Of a DNA stretch of 64,000 bases, positions 1 to 12,734 are shown one piece after another (positions within the stretch are counted from its first letter, which is position 1; each line of letters begins with the position of its first letter). The notes under the pieces were generated by a model that was given only the letters and a program-made list of their open reading frames with translations, was not told the DNA's origin and made no database searches. Position numbers and translations under genes: made by a program. The DNA comes from Platynereis dumerilii. Taxonomy: Eukaryota > Annelida > Polychaeta > Phyllodocida > Nereididae. The stretch covers positions 2,498,501-2,562,500 of the forward strand of contig JAPTHN010000030.1 of the NCBI GenBank assembly GCA_026936325.1, in the 5' to 3' direction.

Positions 1-144
1 TACATAGACAGTTCTGCATGGTGTTGTGTTGCAGACAACAATTAGATTGATAGTAATTTGACTTTTTTTTTTAGACATGTGCTTTTCTCAAGACATTGTT
101 ATGATCAAACAGGAAGTGGAACAACAGTGCCATCTTACCTACAC
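1..144. other. No recognisable feature (window edge)
   Basis: AT-rich sequence next to a decayed LINE fragment. I see no gene or repeat structure here. Confidence 0.5.
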
Positions 145-935
145 ATGTTTAAAAGTGGTTTTACAAGTGCATGTTTCAGATCAAGAGGCATTTCTCCAAG
201 TGTCAATGACATGTTAACAATTTTTGCCATAACTAGAAGAAATTCATCATGTAATCAAGCAACAGCCATGTGGGCATGGGATCAAGTTGACAATGTTCTA
301 CTGGCATGTCAGTGACACTCTTTTTAACTTCCTCTTGTAATGAAGCTTTAAACTGGCCTGGCTTATGATTAATGTTCATTTGAGCATCAATTGTTTTGTT
401 TGAATTGGAGTCCAATTTTGACCTCATCATTTTGTTCTTTCCATCAAAGTAATTGTTGAATTCATTTGCTAGGTCTCTTTCATTTGTATGATTGGGTAGA
501 GGCAAGTCTTGCTTCCCGCTAAGGCTGGAATTGAGCACTTTGAACATTGCTTTCGAATTTTCCCTTTGTGGCTTGAATCTTAGACTTGAGATCATGAGAC
601 TTAAGTTGATAAAGCGTTTCATTAAATGTGTTTCGTTTTTCTTTGAAGTTTTACCAGTCTTTTAAAGAACATTTTGCTGCCATAATCGCTCTGCTTTTCT
701 CTTTGCTGTTTTGAGGGGTTTAATCTCTTGATTTCTGAATGGATTGGGTTTGCGTAAGATCGCTAGTATAGTTTTCAGTACTTTTCACAGGGGCGTGTTT
801 GTCAAAAACTTCCCCAGTTGAGTTGTAAAGTGTCACCAGGTTAGTTCAGTGGATTGATCGATTGAAATTTTGTACTTTTTGTGAAAGATGTTCAGTAATG
901 TCCTTTTTGTATTCAGATAAATTTATATTCCGAGT
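145..935 (-). mobile_element. CR1-like LINE fragment (endonuclease-RT linker and start of RT)
   Basis: Read on the minus strand, this stretch gives the usual CR1/Jockey-clade order. A YNSTGEVFDKHAPVK-type block lies near 800, then a basic linker with NPFRNQEIKPLKTAKRKSRA, then an EFNNYFDGK segment, then LDPMPTWLL, which opens the reverse transcriptase. Near 230 the reading frame is broken, and a second frame continues with IVNMSLTLGEMPLDLKHALV (about 145-220), the normal next block. The piece therefore has stops and at least one frameshift and lacks the endonuclease, the catalytic YADD region and the 3' end. It is a dead partial copy. The family call rests on block order and is firm at the LINE level, less so at the clade level. 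Confidence 0.75.
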
Positions 936-2528
936 TTTGCCTCAAGGAATTTCTTTCTGAAGATTTTTGAGGATTCGCAGGACTTTTTGTTACCTAATTC
1001 ATTTTCTATATGTTCTTAGGATTTCAAAATGTATTTGATCGTTAAATTGTGGGGGTGGGGGGGGGGGAGTGCGCATGGACCTATTCTAGGCCGTGGCCTA
1101 ATATATTTGCTTTTGCATATATGTAATCAGGTGTCAAAGGACATATTAAAATCATTTAAGTGTGACCAATATTTGCACATTTGTGTTAATAAGTTTATCA
1201 CAATGGGGTATGGCCAGTGGTAGGGGTATTAGGCACCCCATAGAGCAAATCTAAATTTATTTATGTTAAAGCTTGAAGAAAATTATGCAATGGGCCACCC
1301 AATTCACTTCAGTTGGTGCCACCTAACTTGCATAAAATTTTGATCTAAGGAAGTCGGGTGAAAATTATTCACACATATTGATATTCCAATGCAACAACGC
1401 AACAATGGAAACAAGTCCTTAAACAATTTATAGGGGATACCGGGGTTAGTTGAAATTTGGCCTAAAATCAACTTTGTTCTAAATTTTTGGCCAAAATGAT
1501 CCTTTTGGTAGATACCTTGTTTATTGGCACATGTTATCATACCTTTTTTCATTCAAATTTTCAAAATGCTAATTCTGTAGGCAAGAAAGTTTGTTTTTTG
1601 GGTGCTCTAGTAACTTGTTTGCTCAGTCTTCGAGGGGGAATTAAATTGTATAGCTATGATTTTAATCCAGGTGAATTAACCTTATTTCTAAATAAGCAAA
1701 ACCATGCCTAATCCACACCCAGAAGCTTTTTGTTGTGTGACTTAGATAAGACTGAAAAATACGACAATATTGCGTTCCAGGTGTGATGGGGTTAGTTGAA
1801 TCATGCATGGTGGAGTTGGCCGAAACATAGATTTTAAGTTCTGTTTGCCATAGGATCAGTGTTACAGAAATTTGCTTGTGGGTGTATGGATTCTTATCTG
1901 ATCAGGAGAAAATGTTATATTAAATAAGAAGACGGATTGTATGGGTAGTTTCCAGTGTGTATATGAATGGCATGCAGTTTGTTTCGTTGCTTTCAAAATG
2001 CTAATGCCCCAAAACAAGTGGCCAGTCCTATCAATGAAATGGCAATGGCCAATGATTACTCACTTTGACACACCTCCCTTTTGAGAGCAACCTTTGAAAT
2101 TTAATTTTGAATTCACCAATTTGATCAAGTAAGAATCCGAACAACCAGATACCATTTTGTGTAACACTGACGTCATGCCCCCCCCCCCCGACCCAAAATT
2201 AACATGGAAGAGATAGGAAAAGCCATGGAGCGCCTAGTATTCACCCCATGCTTTGGCCCGCCTCCCCTTAGGCCATTTCTAAATACGCCCCTGGTGAGCA
2301 GTGATCATTTCCCAATCTTTTGGCCAGCAGTGTGACTGTCCTTTGAAGATAAGTGATTTGTTTGGTTCAGTTAAATTTCATTAAAGCACCTATCAACCAG
2401 AGAAGGTATCAAAGCCAAACAAGCTAAACACACACAATCCATGTTTCAAGGCATTAAGTCAGTTATTTGTGTGCTTGTAACATACAAAGTTATGCAGCTA
2501 AATCTGTGACATCACAGTTTTGAAATAA
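936..2528. other. Non-coding repeat-like DNA with poly-G and poly-C tracts
   Basis: No gene is seen. A G-run lies near 1052-1068 and a C-run near 2178-2188. The word GGGGTTAGTTGAA occurs near 1442 and again near 1788, each followed by TTGGCC-like sequence. This resembles the motif-repeating elements elsewhere in the window, but no inverted repeat could be delimited. Confidence 0.4.
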
Positions 2529-2700
2529 AGCGAAGATAGATAGATAGATATTTATTTATCTTGTTGTCAAAACACATACATTTTACATGAGAGTAACATA
2601 TGTGAATGATTTTACAAATGACAACAAGAAGTACAAACTGGAAAAACACATATCTATAAAAATAGCATGCAATGCATGCACCGTGGCCTCGGGCAATTCA
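2529..2700 (-). mobile_element. LINE or SINE 3' tail, minus strand, ending in (TATC)n
   Basis: On the minus strand the sequence ends with a GACAACAAGATAAATAAATA-type 3' UTR followed by a short (TCTA) tandem array (plus-strand GATAGATAGATA at 2536-2550). Short tandem arrays straight after an AATAAA-like string are the usual 3' end of CR1/L2-type retroposons and SINEs that borrow their tails. No coding sequence is attached. Confidence 0.5.
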
Positions 2701-4073
2701 GTTTTATCCCTTACAGCCTGCTGAAGGTTGGAATCATATTCATATAGACCGGTCTATCTATCAGTCCGACAGCGCCCCCTAGCGTGCATGACGGTCGTGT
2801 ACATCGAACCATGACGGCCGTCATTGCTAATTAGCACACATCAAAGGTGCACTATTTGCAGAGGCTAGCATTGCCTGGCAGTGAATCACTTTGAACACTT
2901 TCAACTATCAATGAGCTAATTGTTGTAGATATATGATAAATATAGGATAAATAGCAAAGACTTTTAAAACAATAGGCCTGAGCACAGCTACAGCTGATAG
3001 CAATTAATGCTGACACTAATAAGTGTCACTGTCATTGTTACATGAAAAGTCCTGCAGGAATATTTCTCTCTTGAGACTCTTCAATCCGTATTCATTGATG
3101 CAAATAAAATATATGTATATAATATATATATCGTATTCATTTGGCTAGAGCCTTGATTATGAAATCTGGGAGAAATGACATAAATTTAAAACTGCCATAG
3201 AGGTAATCATTGCAAATCACTGGCAGTCAACAAAGACTCAGCTTAATTGCATTTCACACCTCGTTTGCTGACACATAAAACGAGCGGCTGTGAACCCTGG
3301 ATCTGCCAGGGAAAGAACATGCAGCGCCATCTATAACATACCTGAGCACAAGACATATGTTTTCTATTCATTTTTGTGTATAAGAAAAGATTTATGCTTT
3401 CCAAACAAATGTGAAGATGTAGGATAATCTATGTTATGTACACTGACATGAAGAAGTGTATGAATATACAAATAGTTAAGCATATCTAGTAGCCCAAACT
3501 TTGCACCATTTGTAACCAAAAACAAGCAATTGACTGCAGCGTATATATGTTAGATTTGCCTGCCACTGCCTTAACGTTGTTCACAGTGTGCTCTCTCGCG
3601 CATGCGCGTGAAGTCGTTTTTGGCGAGGTAAGTGGGCAACGTTACTTTGTGGCATTTAAGTATTTCATTGACCACAGTGTAAGTAGTACAAACTGGAGCA
3701 AAGAGTGATAAAGTGCACATGTTAAACAGTTATGTAGTCATTTGGGATCATCACTTTGGTTTGTCATTTTATCAATTAAAAGTTTTTGTCCCCACAACAT
3801 TTTAATATTTCCACTTCTTGTTGACATAAGAATCCATTGATGACGACAAAGGGCCCGAGGTCCCTCGGCCACAAAAACGATAATAAGTGGCATCAACTGA
3901 AGTTAATAGTGCACATGGCCAGGGGTGCCGGAATAATATGCAAGCAGCAGGGATGGTCGGATGAAAAAATGGCAAGTCATACTTGCGCGAAAAAACTTCA
4001 ATACTCATTTTGAATAAATACTTAGTAATTTTTGCTCAATCTAGTAAAATAAGGACTTTCAATATCTTCCAAG
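2701..4073. other. Unannotated intergenic DNA
   Basis: No gene, clear inverted repeat or RNA gene was found. There is an (AT)n-rich patch near 3112-3132 and a CGCGCATGCGCG-like GC-rich spot near 3596-3608. Nothing here can be assigned a role. Confidence 0.4.
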
Positions 4074-5288
4074 ATGCTTTTTAAACAGATCACTTATAGA
4101 TCCTACAAATCGTTTGAAACAGATAAGTTCAATGAAGATCTCGCCAAAGCCCCTTTCCATGTGGGCTCCATCTTTGAAGACATCGAAGATAAATTTTGGT
4201 TCTTTCACACGTTATATACCTCGATCGTAAACGAACATGCCCCCGTGAAAACCAAGAAGATAAGACCAGTCCAACCCCCCTTTATGAATTCTCAACTGAG
4301 AAAATGTGTCAATCGCAAAGCCCAATTAAGAAATAAATACAACAAACTCCCAACTCGTCGAAATTGGGAACAATACAGAATTCAGCGGAATAAAACGACC
4401 CACGTCCGAAAGACGTCGATTAAAAATTATCTGATAGAACGTTGCTCGGGCAAAGCAGATAAACCTTTCTACAAGACCATCCGTCCCCTCGTCAGTGCCA
4501 AACCCGCATCATCTCATCAAACACAGTTGTTGGAAAATGGCCAGATAATACGCAAGGAAATCGAAATTGCTGACGTTATGAACAAACATTTCACTAACAT
4601 TGCCGATGGCATTGGAAACATCTCGAGTACAGACTTAAATGAACTTTCTGATGATAAGTTTGTTGAAAATAGTATTGAAACTTTCGATAGTCATCCGGGT
4701 GTACTTAAAATAAGATCAAATTGTCTTAATGTTAGAAATTTCAATTTTACCAATATTGATGTAAAATCCATTGAAAAAATGTTAAAAAATGTTGATATTA
4801 GAAAGGCAACAGGTTATGACTTGATACCACCAAAATTATTAAAATTAAGTTCGGAAAATATTGCCTATCCAATTACTTGCCTAATTAATGACATGTTCAA
4901 TGATTGTACTTTCCCATCCATGTTAAAGTGTGCTGAAATTGGTCCACTCCACAAAGAGGTAGCATGTTAGATAAAGGAAATTTTCGGCCACTGAGTGTCT
5001 TAACTGCTCTTTCAAAAATTTTTGAAAAAACATTGACATTCAAATTAAAAAACATAGCGATGAAGTCTTTTGCAGAAATTTGTCTGCATACCGGAAAAAT
5101 TTCAGTACACAACATGTTTTGCTTCAAGTAACTGAAAATATAAAGCAGTGCCTTGACAACAAATTATCTATCGGAACAGTCCTTATGGACTTATCTAAAG
5201 CGTTCGATGTCTTGCCTCACAATCTAATTATTGCAAAACTGAACGCTTACAATTTCGAAAAAAAGGCAACTGTCTTAATTTCCAGTTA

Positions 5289-6897
5289 CAGTGCACCAAA
5301 AAAGTTATGGGAAAAAATCAGTAGCTCCGGTGTTTACTTCTAATTCCCTACAAATGCATTTCCTGTGATAATTATTGATGTTCTATCCCTTCAATAGACA
5401 TCTCCTGAATAGGTCTGGCTAATAGTTTTGTGATTTTATGTTGTGGTTTAGATAGGCCAGTGAATCTTAGATAGCCACACCATCAAATACTGAAATGGAA
5501 GCAAAAATCATTGCTTTGTGGTTGTCATTTTAGTTTCTAGAAGAAGGGAATTGACTCAGGGAAACATTTTAATGGAAATCTTATCGTTAAATTTTCATGA
5601 AATATGTATTTTAATTATATTAATAATGTTATTTGAAATAATTCTCAAATTAATGTATATAGCATCTAAATGTCAATGTAATGATGAAAATATGTCTGGA
5701 CACAACATTTATCACAAAATTTGTCAGTAGAGGCTCTTGTTATTATTCAGAAAATGATCTATTTGAGCCAAGACAAAAGTTAATTCAAAGTTTATGGCAC
5801 CAATGTGTTCATACTGTCATTCAGCATCTTTAAATTTCAGAAATTTTGTATTATTTGTGGTGGCATTTCATTAAAATATGACTTTAGGAAGTGAAAAATA
5901 GCCCAGGTAGTTTGCATGACAGAAATCACTGAAGCCACCACTTTATGGGCTAGTCTAATTATTTTCTCATATACATTGCAAAAAGTATTCAAATGCTCGC
6001 TTTCTATATTTCCAAATTCATTCATACCATGCGCATATATATATATGTGAATGTACAAGGTTTACAAACTGGTTTTATGCAATATCCATCAAATTGTATC
6101 AATTGGAATCATATAGAAAAATTAATTTGGGCTTTTATGGCTTCTTGATTGTTTGTCCCATACTCCGCCATTTTGCAACAGATTCTTCAATCATTGATTT
6201 GTACTATCTAATCTTTTTGGAAACTTTTGAAACAATGTAAAAAGGCCCTGAGAGGTACTGAAAGCCTATTGAGATGCTCTACCAAGTAAAATAAGGTAAA
6301 CGTGGATCATTTTTACCACCTGTGTTATGCTTTAGATATTTCCTTGCTTCAGGGTGTTCATCATCCAGTGGACTGCTCATCTTCACTTCAAGGAGACGAC
6401 TCATACATGCTCAATAGTCAATTGAGCAACATTTATCGGCAATAACTGGGCAATGAGTAGCCCACAGGACACATTTTAAGAACACACCAATTTTTTTAAG
6501 CTATTCTATTTCAAAATAATCAATATCAGTTAAAAATGACTAAAAATCATTGTTATTAACATCTTTCGAGGTCAAACAATGTTCTGTTTGACCAAAATTG
6601 TGTAATAACATATTACTGATGTTGTTTGTATGAGAGACATCATCATAAAGTAGCTATTACTCCAGATGTCCAATTTTTCCCATAACGTTTTTGAGGTCGA
6701 AAATGGTAGTTATAACAAAGATTCACTTGTCATATCCAGTTACAGATTAAAATAATAAAACAAGTAGGCAGATATGTTCATGAGATGTCTACTGAAAGGA
6801 GAGAAGTGGAATTATCGCCTTCGGAAATAAATAATTCAGTAATTAGTGGCAAAAACAGACCCATTCCCATTTTTCCCATAACTTTTTTGGTGCACTG
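5289..6897. mobile_element. 1.6 kb non-coding TIR element with TA duplication, inside the LINE
   Basis: The ends are inverted copies beginning CAGTGCACCAAAAAAGTTAT and continuing GGGAAAAA, about 28 bp. The element is flanked by TA at 5287-5288 and 6898-6899. Removing it with one TA restores the continuous LINE reading frame (SSY joined to LRQRKQRVKIG), so the boundaries are exact. No transposase is visible inside. The terminal word TTTTTCCCATAAC recurs near 6677. A TA duplication is typical of Tc1/mariner-like elements, but the superfamily is an inference from the duplication alone. Confidence 0.88.
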
Positions 6898-8158
6898 TAC
6901 TTACGGCAGAGAAAGCAGCGTGTAAAAATTGGAAACACACGCAGTGAATGGTTAACAATTAAAAAAGGAGTACCTCAAGGGTCTATTGTAGGACCTACCT
7001 TATTTAACTACTTCCTAAATGATCTCCTTATGTTAGAAAATGATTTTGTGTTCGCAAATTATGCAGACGACAACACTATTTGTGCTTCAGCTCCAAATAG
7101 AGAACTATTGATGGACAAACTTGCAAATGCTACACAGGTGGCACTGACATGGTTTACTCAGAACAGTATGCAAGCTAATGCTGAAAAATTCCAGTTCATC
7201 ACATTTGGTAACAAAACTGAAAATATTGCAATAAATGTTGGAAACAATGTTATTAAGGAATCAGAAAATGTAAAACTACTAGGAATTTCCCTTAACAAAA
7301 AATTAGATTACAGCGCTCATATTACAAATTTATGTCGAAAGACTGCTTGGCACCTTACTGCCCTGGCTCGAATCAACAGACATTTAACTATCGAAGCCAG
7401 AAAGACAATCATCAGATCATTTGTGCTCAGCAACTTTGACTATTGCAAAATTGTGTTACATTTCATAAGAAAATTGGACAGTAGAAAATTAGAAAAACTT
7501 CAAGAACGCGGCCTGCGAGCCGTTTTTCAAGACTTCAGTTCAACTTATGAACATTTGTTGGATAAATGCAATCTTAAACCTCTCAGAGAAGCCATGCTTC
7601 AATGTCTAATACTAGAGGTGTTTAAATCCCAAAATAATTTAACACCAAAATATATTGAAAGTATGTTTCAAGTCAAAGACACAGGGTACGCGTCGCATCG
7701 GACAAACCAGCTCCAAATCAGTAACAAAAGAACCAAATCACATGGTATTGCTTCTTTTGCACACACTGGTGCAGTAATATGAAATAAACTTCCAAACTCT
7801 GTAAAACACCATACAGAGTTAAATAAATTTAAAAACCATCTTTCTAAAATAAACTTAAGTGACATCGACGATGCTCGAGTCACAATTTAAATAAATTTTA
7901 ATGTAAACTTACTCTGATTTGTAGCTGGTTTGCCCGATGTGAAACTTTATACATACCTCCTGTTCATTTCGTTTTTATCACTTCGTTTTTATTATCCTCA
8001 ATTAATTTATTTTTATCATTCTGTTGTTTACTCTTATTGTTTTTACCTTAATTTTAATTTTAATTGTTTTATTTAATTACTTTGTTAAAAAATTTCGGTT
8101 ACACTAGTTTGTTTAAAACTAATGTTATCATGTTGTAAATACCGAATTCAAATAAATC

Positions 8159-8183
8159 TTGTCTATGTCTATGTCTATGTCTA
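8159..8183 (+). repeat. (TCTATG)n LINE tail
   Basis: About four hexamer copies lie directly after the AATAAA-containing 3' end of the LINE. They mark the end of that insertion. Confidence 0.7.
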
Positions 8184-8209
8184 TTTGACAATCTGGTTAC
8201 ACAATTTTG

Positions 8210-8612
8210 ATAATGTCTTGAGCATGGTTTTCTTGTTTTAGAATACATTTAGGATAAGATGATTATAAATACAAACATATTTTATATGTATTATATGATG
8301 ATTGTTCTTTGTGATATATGTAATGCGTGCTAATCATACTTTTAACCGACGTGTGCGACTCCTATATACATATATGTATGTTTGTCTTTAACTAAACCTT
8401 GCTAAATTTGTACATAGGCTTTGGCCAACTATTTCTTAGATTATATAGTTCTGCAGTTTCTTATACTAGATTTGTGTTGTAATTACTTATTTGTATTTTT
8501 ATATTTTATTGCTTGTCGTACTGAAGCATCTGCTTTTATCCTTGTAAATCTTGTATATCTTGTGATTGACTGAATACGACGTTAAATAAAATTTTACCTA
8601 CCTACCTACCTA
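8210..8612 (+). mobile_element. Second LINE 3' UTR with (TACC)n tail
   Basis: The sequence ends ACGACGTTAAATAAAATTTT followed by a (ACCT) tandem array at 8594-8611, another classic retroposon 3' end. The preceding ~380 bp is T-rich and non-coding. This looks like a strongly 5'-truncated LINE copy lying just downstream of the first. Confidence 0.55.
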
Positions 8613-9659
8613 ATAATCTGCCAAACCTAAGAATGATCCACAAACAGCCTCAGCAAGGTGCCATGCTCTCAGTCAATGAAGAAAAATATGAAGGATACAA
8701 CGTGGATTGGTAATCGGATTGATCTGGAAATCAAATGGCCGTGCCATTCGCATCACAGATAAAATGAGAGACATAATATATGTTTTATGAAACTTTCATC
8801 TAAATAGGCTTAGACCTGTCTTCACAGATGTTACAATTTACTTTGCACACTAATGATGGGACCGTGACATGACTTAACATTGATTGACATGAATTATTAC
8901 GATTCATTGCCAGTATTTTACTAACATTTAAGAAAAAATGTGACTTTAACAAGAGAAGTTTTACGAAGTATTTCACAAACGATTAAAAAGGTTAATGATA
9001 TCTCACTGAACATGTTTTCGTGATACTCTTTTAAACAGCTGTATATAATGATACGTTTATTACAGTTTCTGTTTATACATGACAAACATAGACTTTCGAG
9101 TTTAATGTTACAATCAGCTTATTACAGTTAAATGCACTCTACAAAACACCATAAAATAAGATGCACAGTTCAAACGATTACACAATAGCATTGAGCTAAC
9201 ATTTATCTTTGGAAATTAATTGTTACCATCTGTTTGTGTTGCCATCTAGTGATTAGTGTGCTATTCCTCGAGCTCCTGCGAGCGTCCACGTCATTTCGAT
9301 CAGAGGAACACACACAACTTTGTCTGGAAGACACCGGGGCTGTTTCTGAGTGTGCTGATGGCCTTGTCTACTTCCTTAGAGAATGTGATTGCCGAGTCTG
9401 ACTCTGGTATACATCAATATTGAATAAAAAAAATTTTAATGTGCAATGAAATTGGAACTATTTCTTGGGACAGCAATGCTGTAGCATACAAATCAACTTT
9501 TGTGCCAGGTGGCAGCAGCATGCAGTTCTCATTTTCACGAGACCGTGTTACCATTATAGTGACAAGTGAGTAGAAGGGAGGGCTGGGAAGTGCAAAGTCA
9601 TGGAAGTGCTGGGAAGTGTCTGGGAGTGCAAGTTACAGTACAACCCAAAATAAAGTAAG
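8613..9659. other. Non-coding DNA with a dispersed repeat at 8615-8720
   Basis: The stretch 8615-8720 (GCCAAACCTAAGAATGATCC onward) has a diverged direct partner at 11905-12020 (GCCAAACATAGGGATGACCC onward). Both share the later ATGAAGGATACAA-like block. The remaining ~900 bp shows no gene. Confidence 0.45.
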
Positions 9660-10460
9660 AAACTTTTCTGTCACAAGTCCTCTGTTTACCAGTTTGCCCC
9701 AGCGTGGCACAGCTGGGGCACATTGGGACATCAATGAAAAAATCATTTTAACACTCCATGTGCAATAGATATCACATATTTTTAGTGCGTAAGACAATAT
9801 ACAGTACATTAACACCTTGTAGTGCCAATAGTTCATAACTTTAAACAGTTTTAAACAATTAACATAAACTGTCCTGGGTGCGGACATCTATGTAAGTAAC
9901 ACACAGTGCTTTGCGACAAATTTGTTCACAGAGCATGGTAGTCCACTACACCTCTATTCACTGTGGCCTGTACACCTGTTGTGTGCTGTCCCAGGTCATT
10001 CAGTTGCCTTGGACACTTAAATTCTGCCATATTAAGCGCGTCCCCATGTGCCCCGAATTCACTGTCCCAATGAGCCCCGATATGACTTTTCCACCAAAAT
10101 GCTAATTTCTCGAACCCAAGTGAGTGCGTTTATCACAATAGCAATTCATAACTGTTCGTTACGATATATAAAATTCATACAAGCACTGAGAAAGCCTCAT
10201 TGTTCATGGTTTGTCCACAGAATGGTTCAAATTGAACTCTTTCGTATTTACTTTAGTAGTAGGAAAACAAACTTTAGCTCGCCATACTTCTGCGTGTGGC
10301 TGTAATTTGTCTATAAAACCATGGAGACATCAGAATGTGAAATTACAAGATATGACGGCACTACCATATCCTATACCTTGCCAGGATCCAAGAAAACCAC
10401 ACTGTCCCACAGTGCCCCGCGTCCCAATGTGCCCCTGTTCCCCCTACATGACAGAAATTA
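9660..10460. mobile_element. Probable motif-laden foldback element (GGGGCACATTGGGAC)
   Basis: The word GGGGCACATTGGGAC occurs on the plus strand near 9714. Its reverse complement, or one- to three-base variants, occurs near 10028, 10065, 10402 and 10420. Orientation flips between the left and right halves, as in an inverted-repeat element. Terminal repeats are too diverged to fix the ends, so the boundaries are approximate. No coding sequence is present. Confidence 0.45.
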
Positions 10461-10487
10461 CAAAGTGTGTACAATTTCCAGAGATTA

Positions 10488-10960
10488 TAGGACGTTTCAC
10501 CGCTGGGACGTTTCACCGCCGGCAGTAGTTGGACGTTTCACCGCCGATCTAAAACAATGTTTATCAAATAATCATTGGCTTGTGCAAGCTTTGTGAAGTC
10601 CAGAAACATGCAGATATTACCTGATAGCACTTGAAAGTTGATGTTGCTGCAAATTGTAATCGTCTCTGGCATTCCTTACACCCCAACACAGCAGCAATTA
10701 GTTTTCTTTGATTGTAATTAGCTGGGTGTTTCAATTACGGTAATCAAGTGATTATAGAAAGATTGTCACTCCAACACTTGGCAACAGTCCAACTAGACAA
10801 GTGTAATCAACCACACATGACAAGGCTTGATGGTGGCAGCAATCTCAGTAGATGCAAGTGCATTAGGCCTATGTTTTTAACAGGAACGGTAATGAACCGG
10901 CGGTGAAACGTCCCACCACTGCTGGCGGTGAAACGTCCCAGCGGTGAAACGTCCTGCTAC
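10488..10960. mobile_element. ~470 bp inverted-repeat element with triple GGACGTTTCACCGC per arm
   Basis: The left arm (10488-10546) carries GGACGTTTCACCGC three times. The right arm (10896-10958) is its near-exact inverse with the same three copies and the same spacing. The ~350 bp between the arms is non-coding. The TIR-plus-repeated-word design matches the other foldback elements in this window. The superfamily is unknown. Confidence 0.75.
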
Positions 10961-12734
10961 CTTTCCAGACAGTGCTGCTTCATGCTGCCTTCACCTCCAA
11001 TGTTCCCCTTTCAATATGTTTTCCAGGACACCATTCTCCACTGTGTAAGACCTTAAAATATAATATAAGAGCCCCCACATGTCCATAAATGAGTAAAAAC
11101 TGCCATATTTTCACTGTATTTGTCCACTGTCATGATTAGATCGACAAGTCTATCTAACTTCATGGTCTGGGGGGCGGGCGAGTGCCTCGCTCACAAGCCC
11201 CGCCCCCTCACGGAAATGCACGAAGCGAAAGAGACTGATGATTCGGTCTATGTCATGATGGTCCATGGCTCCATGCTCCTAATTCTACCCCCCTCCTTTT
11301 GGTACACCCCCTCTTGGCCCTTCATGCACCAGTGCATCTTGCAGCTTTTACTGAAGGGGGGCACCTAAAAAAAAATATACATTTTTGGTGACTCAGGACG
11401 GCACTATCAAAATAATTTAATGAAACTTAATAAAAATGTATTTCAAAAAGGCAGAAAAAGAACACAGTTTAGAGTACAAAGTAATGAAAAACGTACATTG
11501 TGATTAAAGTAGGAGAGGAGAGGAGAGCTGCACTCAGCTGCAGCGGATTACACACTGCTGGCAGTTTGTATGGGGGACCCTCTATTTTTTGGGTTGTATT
11601 GTAGATCAACAGGTCCATCTAACTTCATGGTCTGGGGGAGGGGAAACGAAGTGAAGATACTGATGATTCGGTTTAAGTGCAAGTGTGAACATCAGCTCAG
11701 AAAAAAAATTGGGTTGTACTGTATGTAACAAACTAACTATGCATCCTTGAAATTCATCCTTGTGGCTGGCAATTAAGTATCACTAAACCAAACTGTGGTA
11801 CTGAATAACACAAACAGACCTGCTATCATCCAGATACATCTGATATAATGCATACAAACAATTATTTTAGGCCTGTACAAACGTGATTGACAGTTTAGTG
11901 TTCTTTAAGTTTGAAATGCCAAACATAGGGATGACCCATAAACAGCTGCAGCATGACATCATGCTCTTTGGTAAAGAAGAAAAACTGAAGGATACAAGTT
12001 ATTGAATAATACATAGATCGAGATGAGATAGCTCAATGAAACGGAAAATGATCTTAGAATGGTATTATAATCAACTGAAACAGTAGCAGATCATGTAGAC
12101 CCAGTGGTCAGTCGTTAAAAGTTGGGCATGCTTCCGTGTGCGGAGCCAAGGGAAAAGCACTACTACCACTGAAATTAAGGGAGTATAGCTGTAGTGCTGT
12201 GCAAAGTAGAGGTGAAACAACATCAGGATGAGTATTAGAAGTAAAAAAAACGTGGATATAAGGTGTTGCACTGTCAAGAAGACTGTGCAAGAGAGAGCTT
12301 GGTCTATGGACACCATGATTAATGCAATATTGAAGGAATGTATAGACTAAGAGCTCTGATTCCTGGTGTCTGATTCCTGGTGTCTGATTCCTGGTTATGT
12401 GCTTGGACTCATTATGAATAAACCAGTGGCTTTTTCAAACTCACAAAAGTGTTGCTCTTCTTAAAAAAAAATTCTACAGCACTGCTGTAACAGTTAAAAT
12501 TTCAGCACTAACCTTGAAAAATAATTCTGTAAAGAAGTTGTATCGCTTCCTGTGGACTGCATGACAGCAAGATCAGTAGACGAATGGGTCCAGCAAGGCA
12601 TGGGTTGCAACTGGTAACAAGCATATTCTATTCACTGATCCCCTTTACACCACTCTAAACTTAGAGCTCAACAGGTTCACAAAATTGTGTACATGTGCTG
12701 CCCTTTTGAATCCATAACAGAAACTACAATCGAT
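10961..12734. other. Non-coding DNA with a degenerate direct repeat
   Basis: The blocks 11135-11260 and 11600-11690 share ATCTAACTTCATGGTCTGGG and GATGATTCGGT. They look like a diverged local duplication. The 11905-12020 stretch pairs with 8615-8720. No gene or RNA was recognised. Confidence 0.45.

Larger units (their letters stand above)
4074..8183 (+). mobile_element. CR1/Jockey-like LINE, 5'-truncated, split by a TIR element
   Basis: The plus strand encodes the end of the endonuclease-RT linker (FKQITYRSYKSFETDKFNED near the start), RT blocks ATGYDLIPPKLLK (near 4810), GNFRPLSVLTALSKIFEK (near 4975) and LMDLSKAFD (near 5185). After the insertion at 5289-6897 it resumes with KKGVPQGSIVGPTLFNYFLN (near 6965), then YADD in NYADDNT (7060-7080), and RT thumb-like sequence to about 7880. 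A 3' UTR follows, ending AAATAAATCTTG plus a (TCTATG) array at 8159-8183. Defects are a frameshift near 4955, another near 5070, and a TGA in place of the usual Trp codon at about 7780 (AVI-stop-NKLP). The endonuclease is absent, as expected from 5' truncation during target-primed reverse transcription. It cannot move by itself. Confidence 0.85.
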
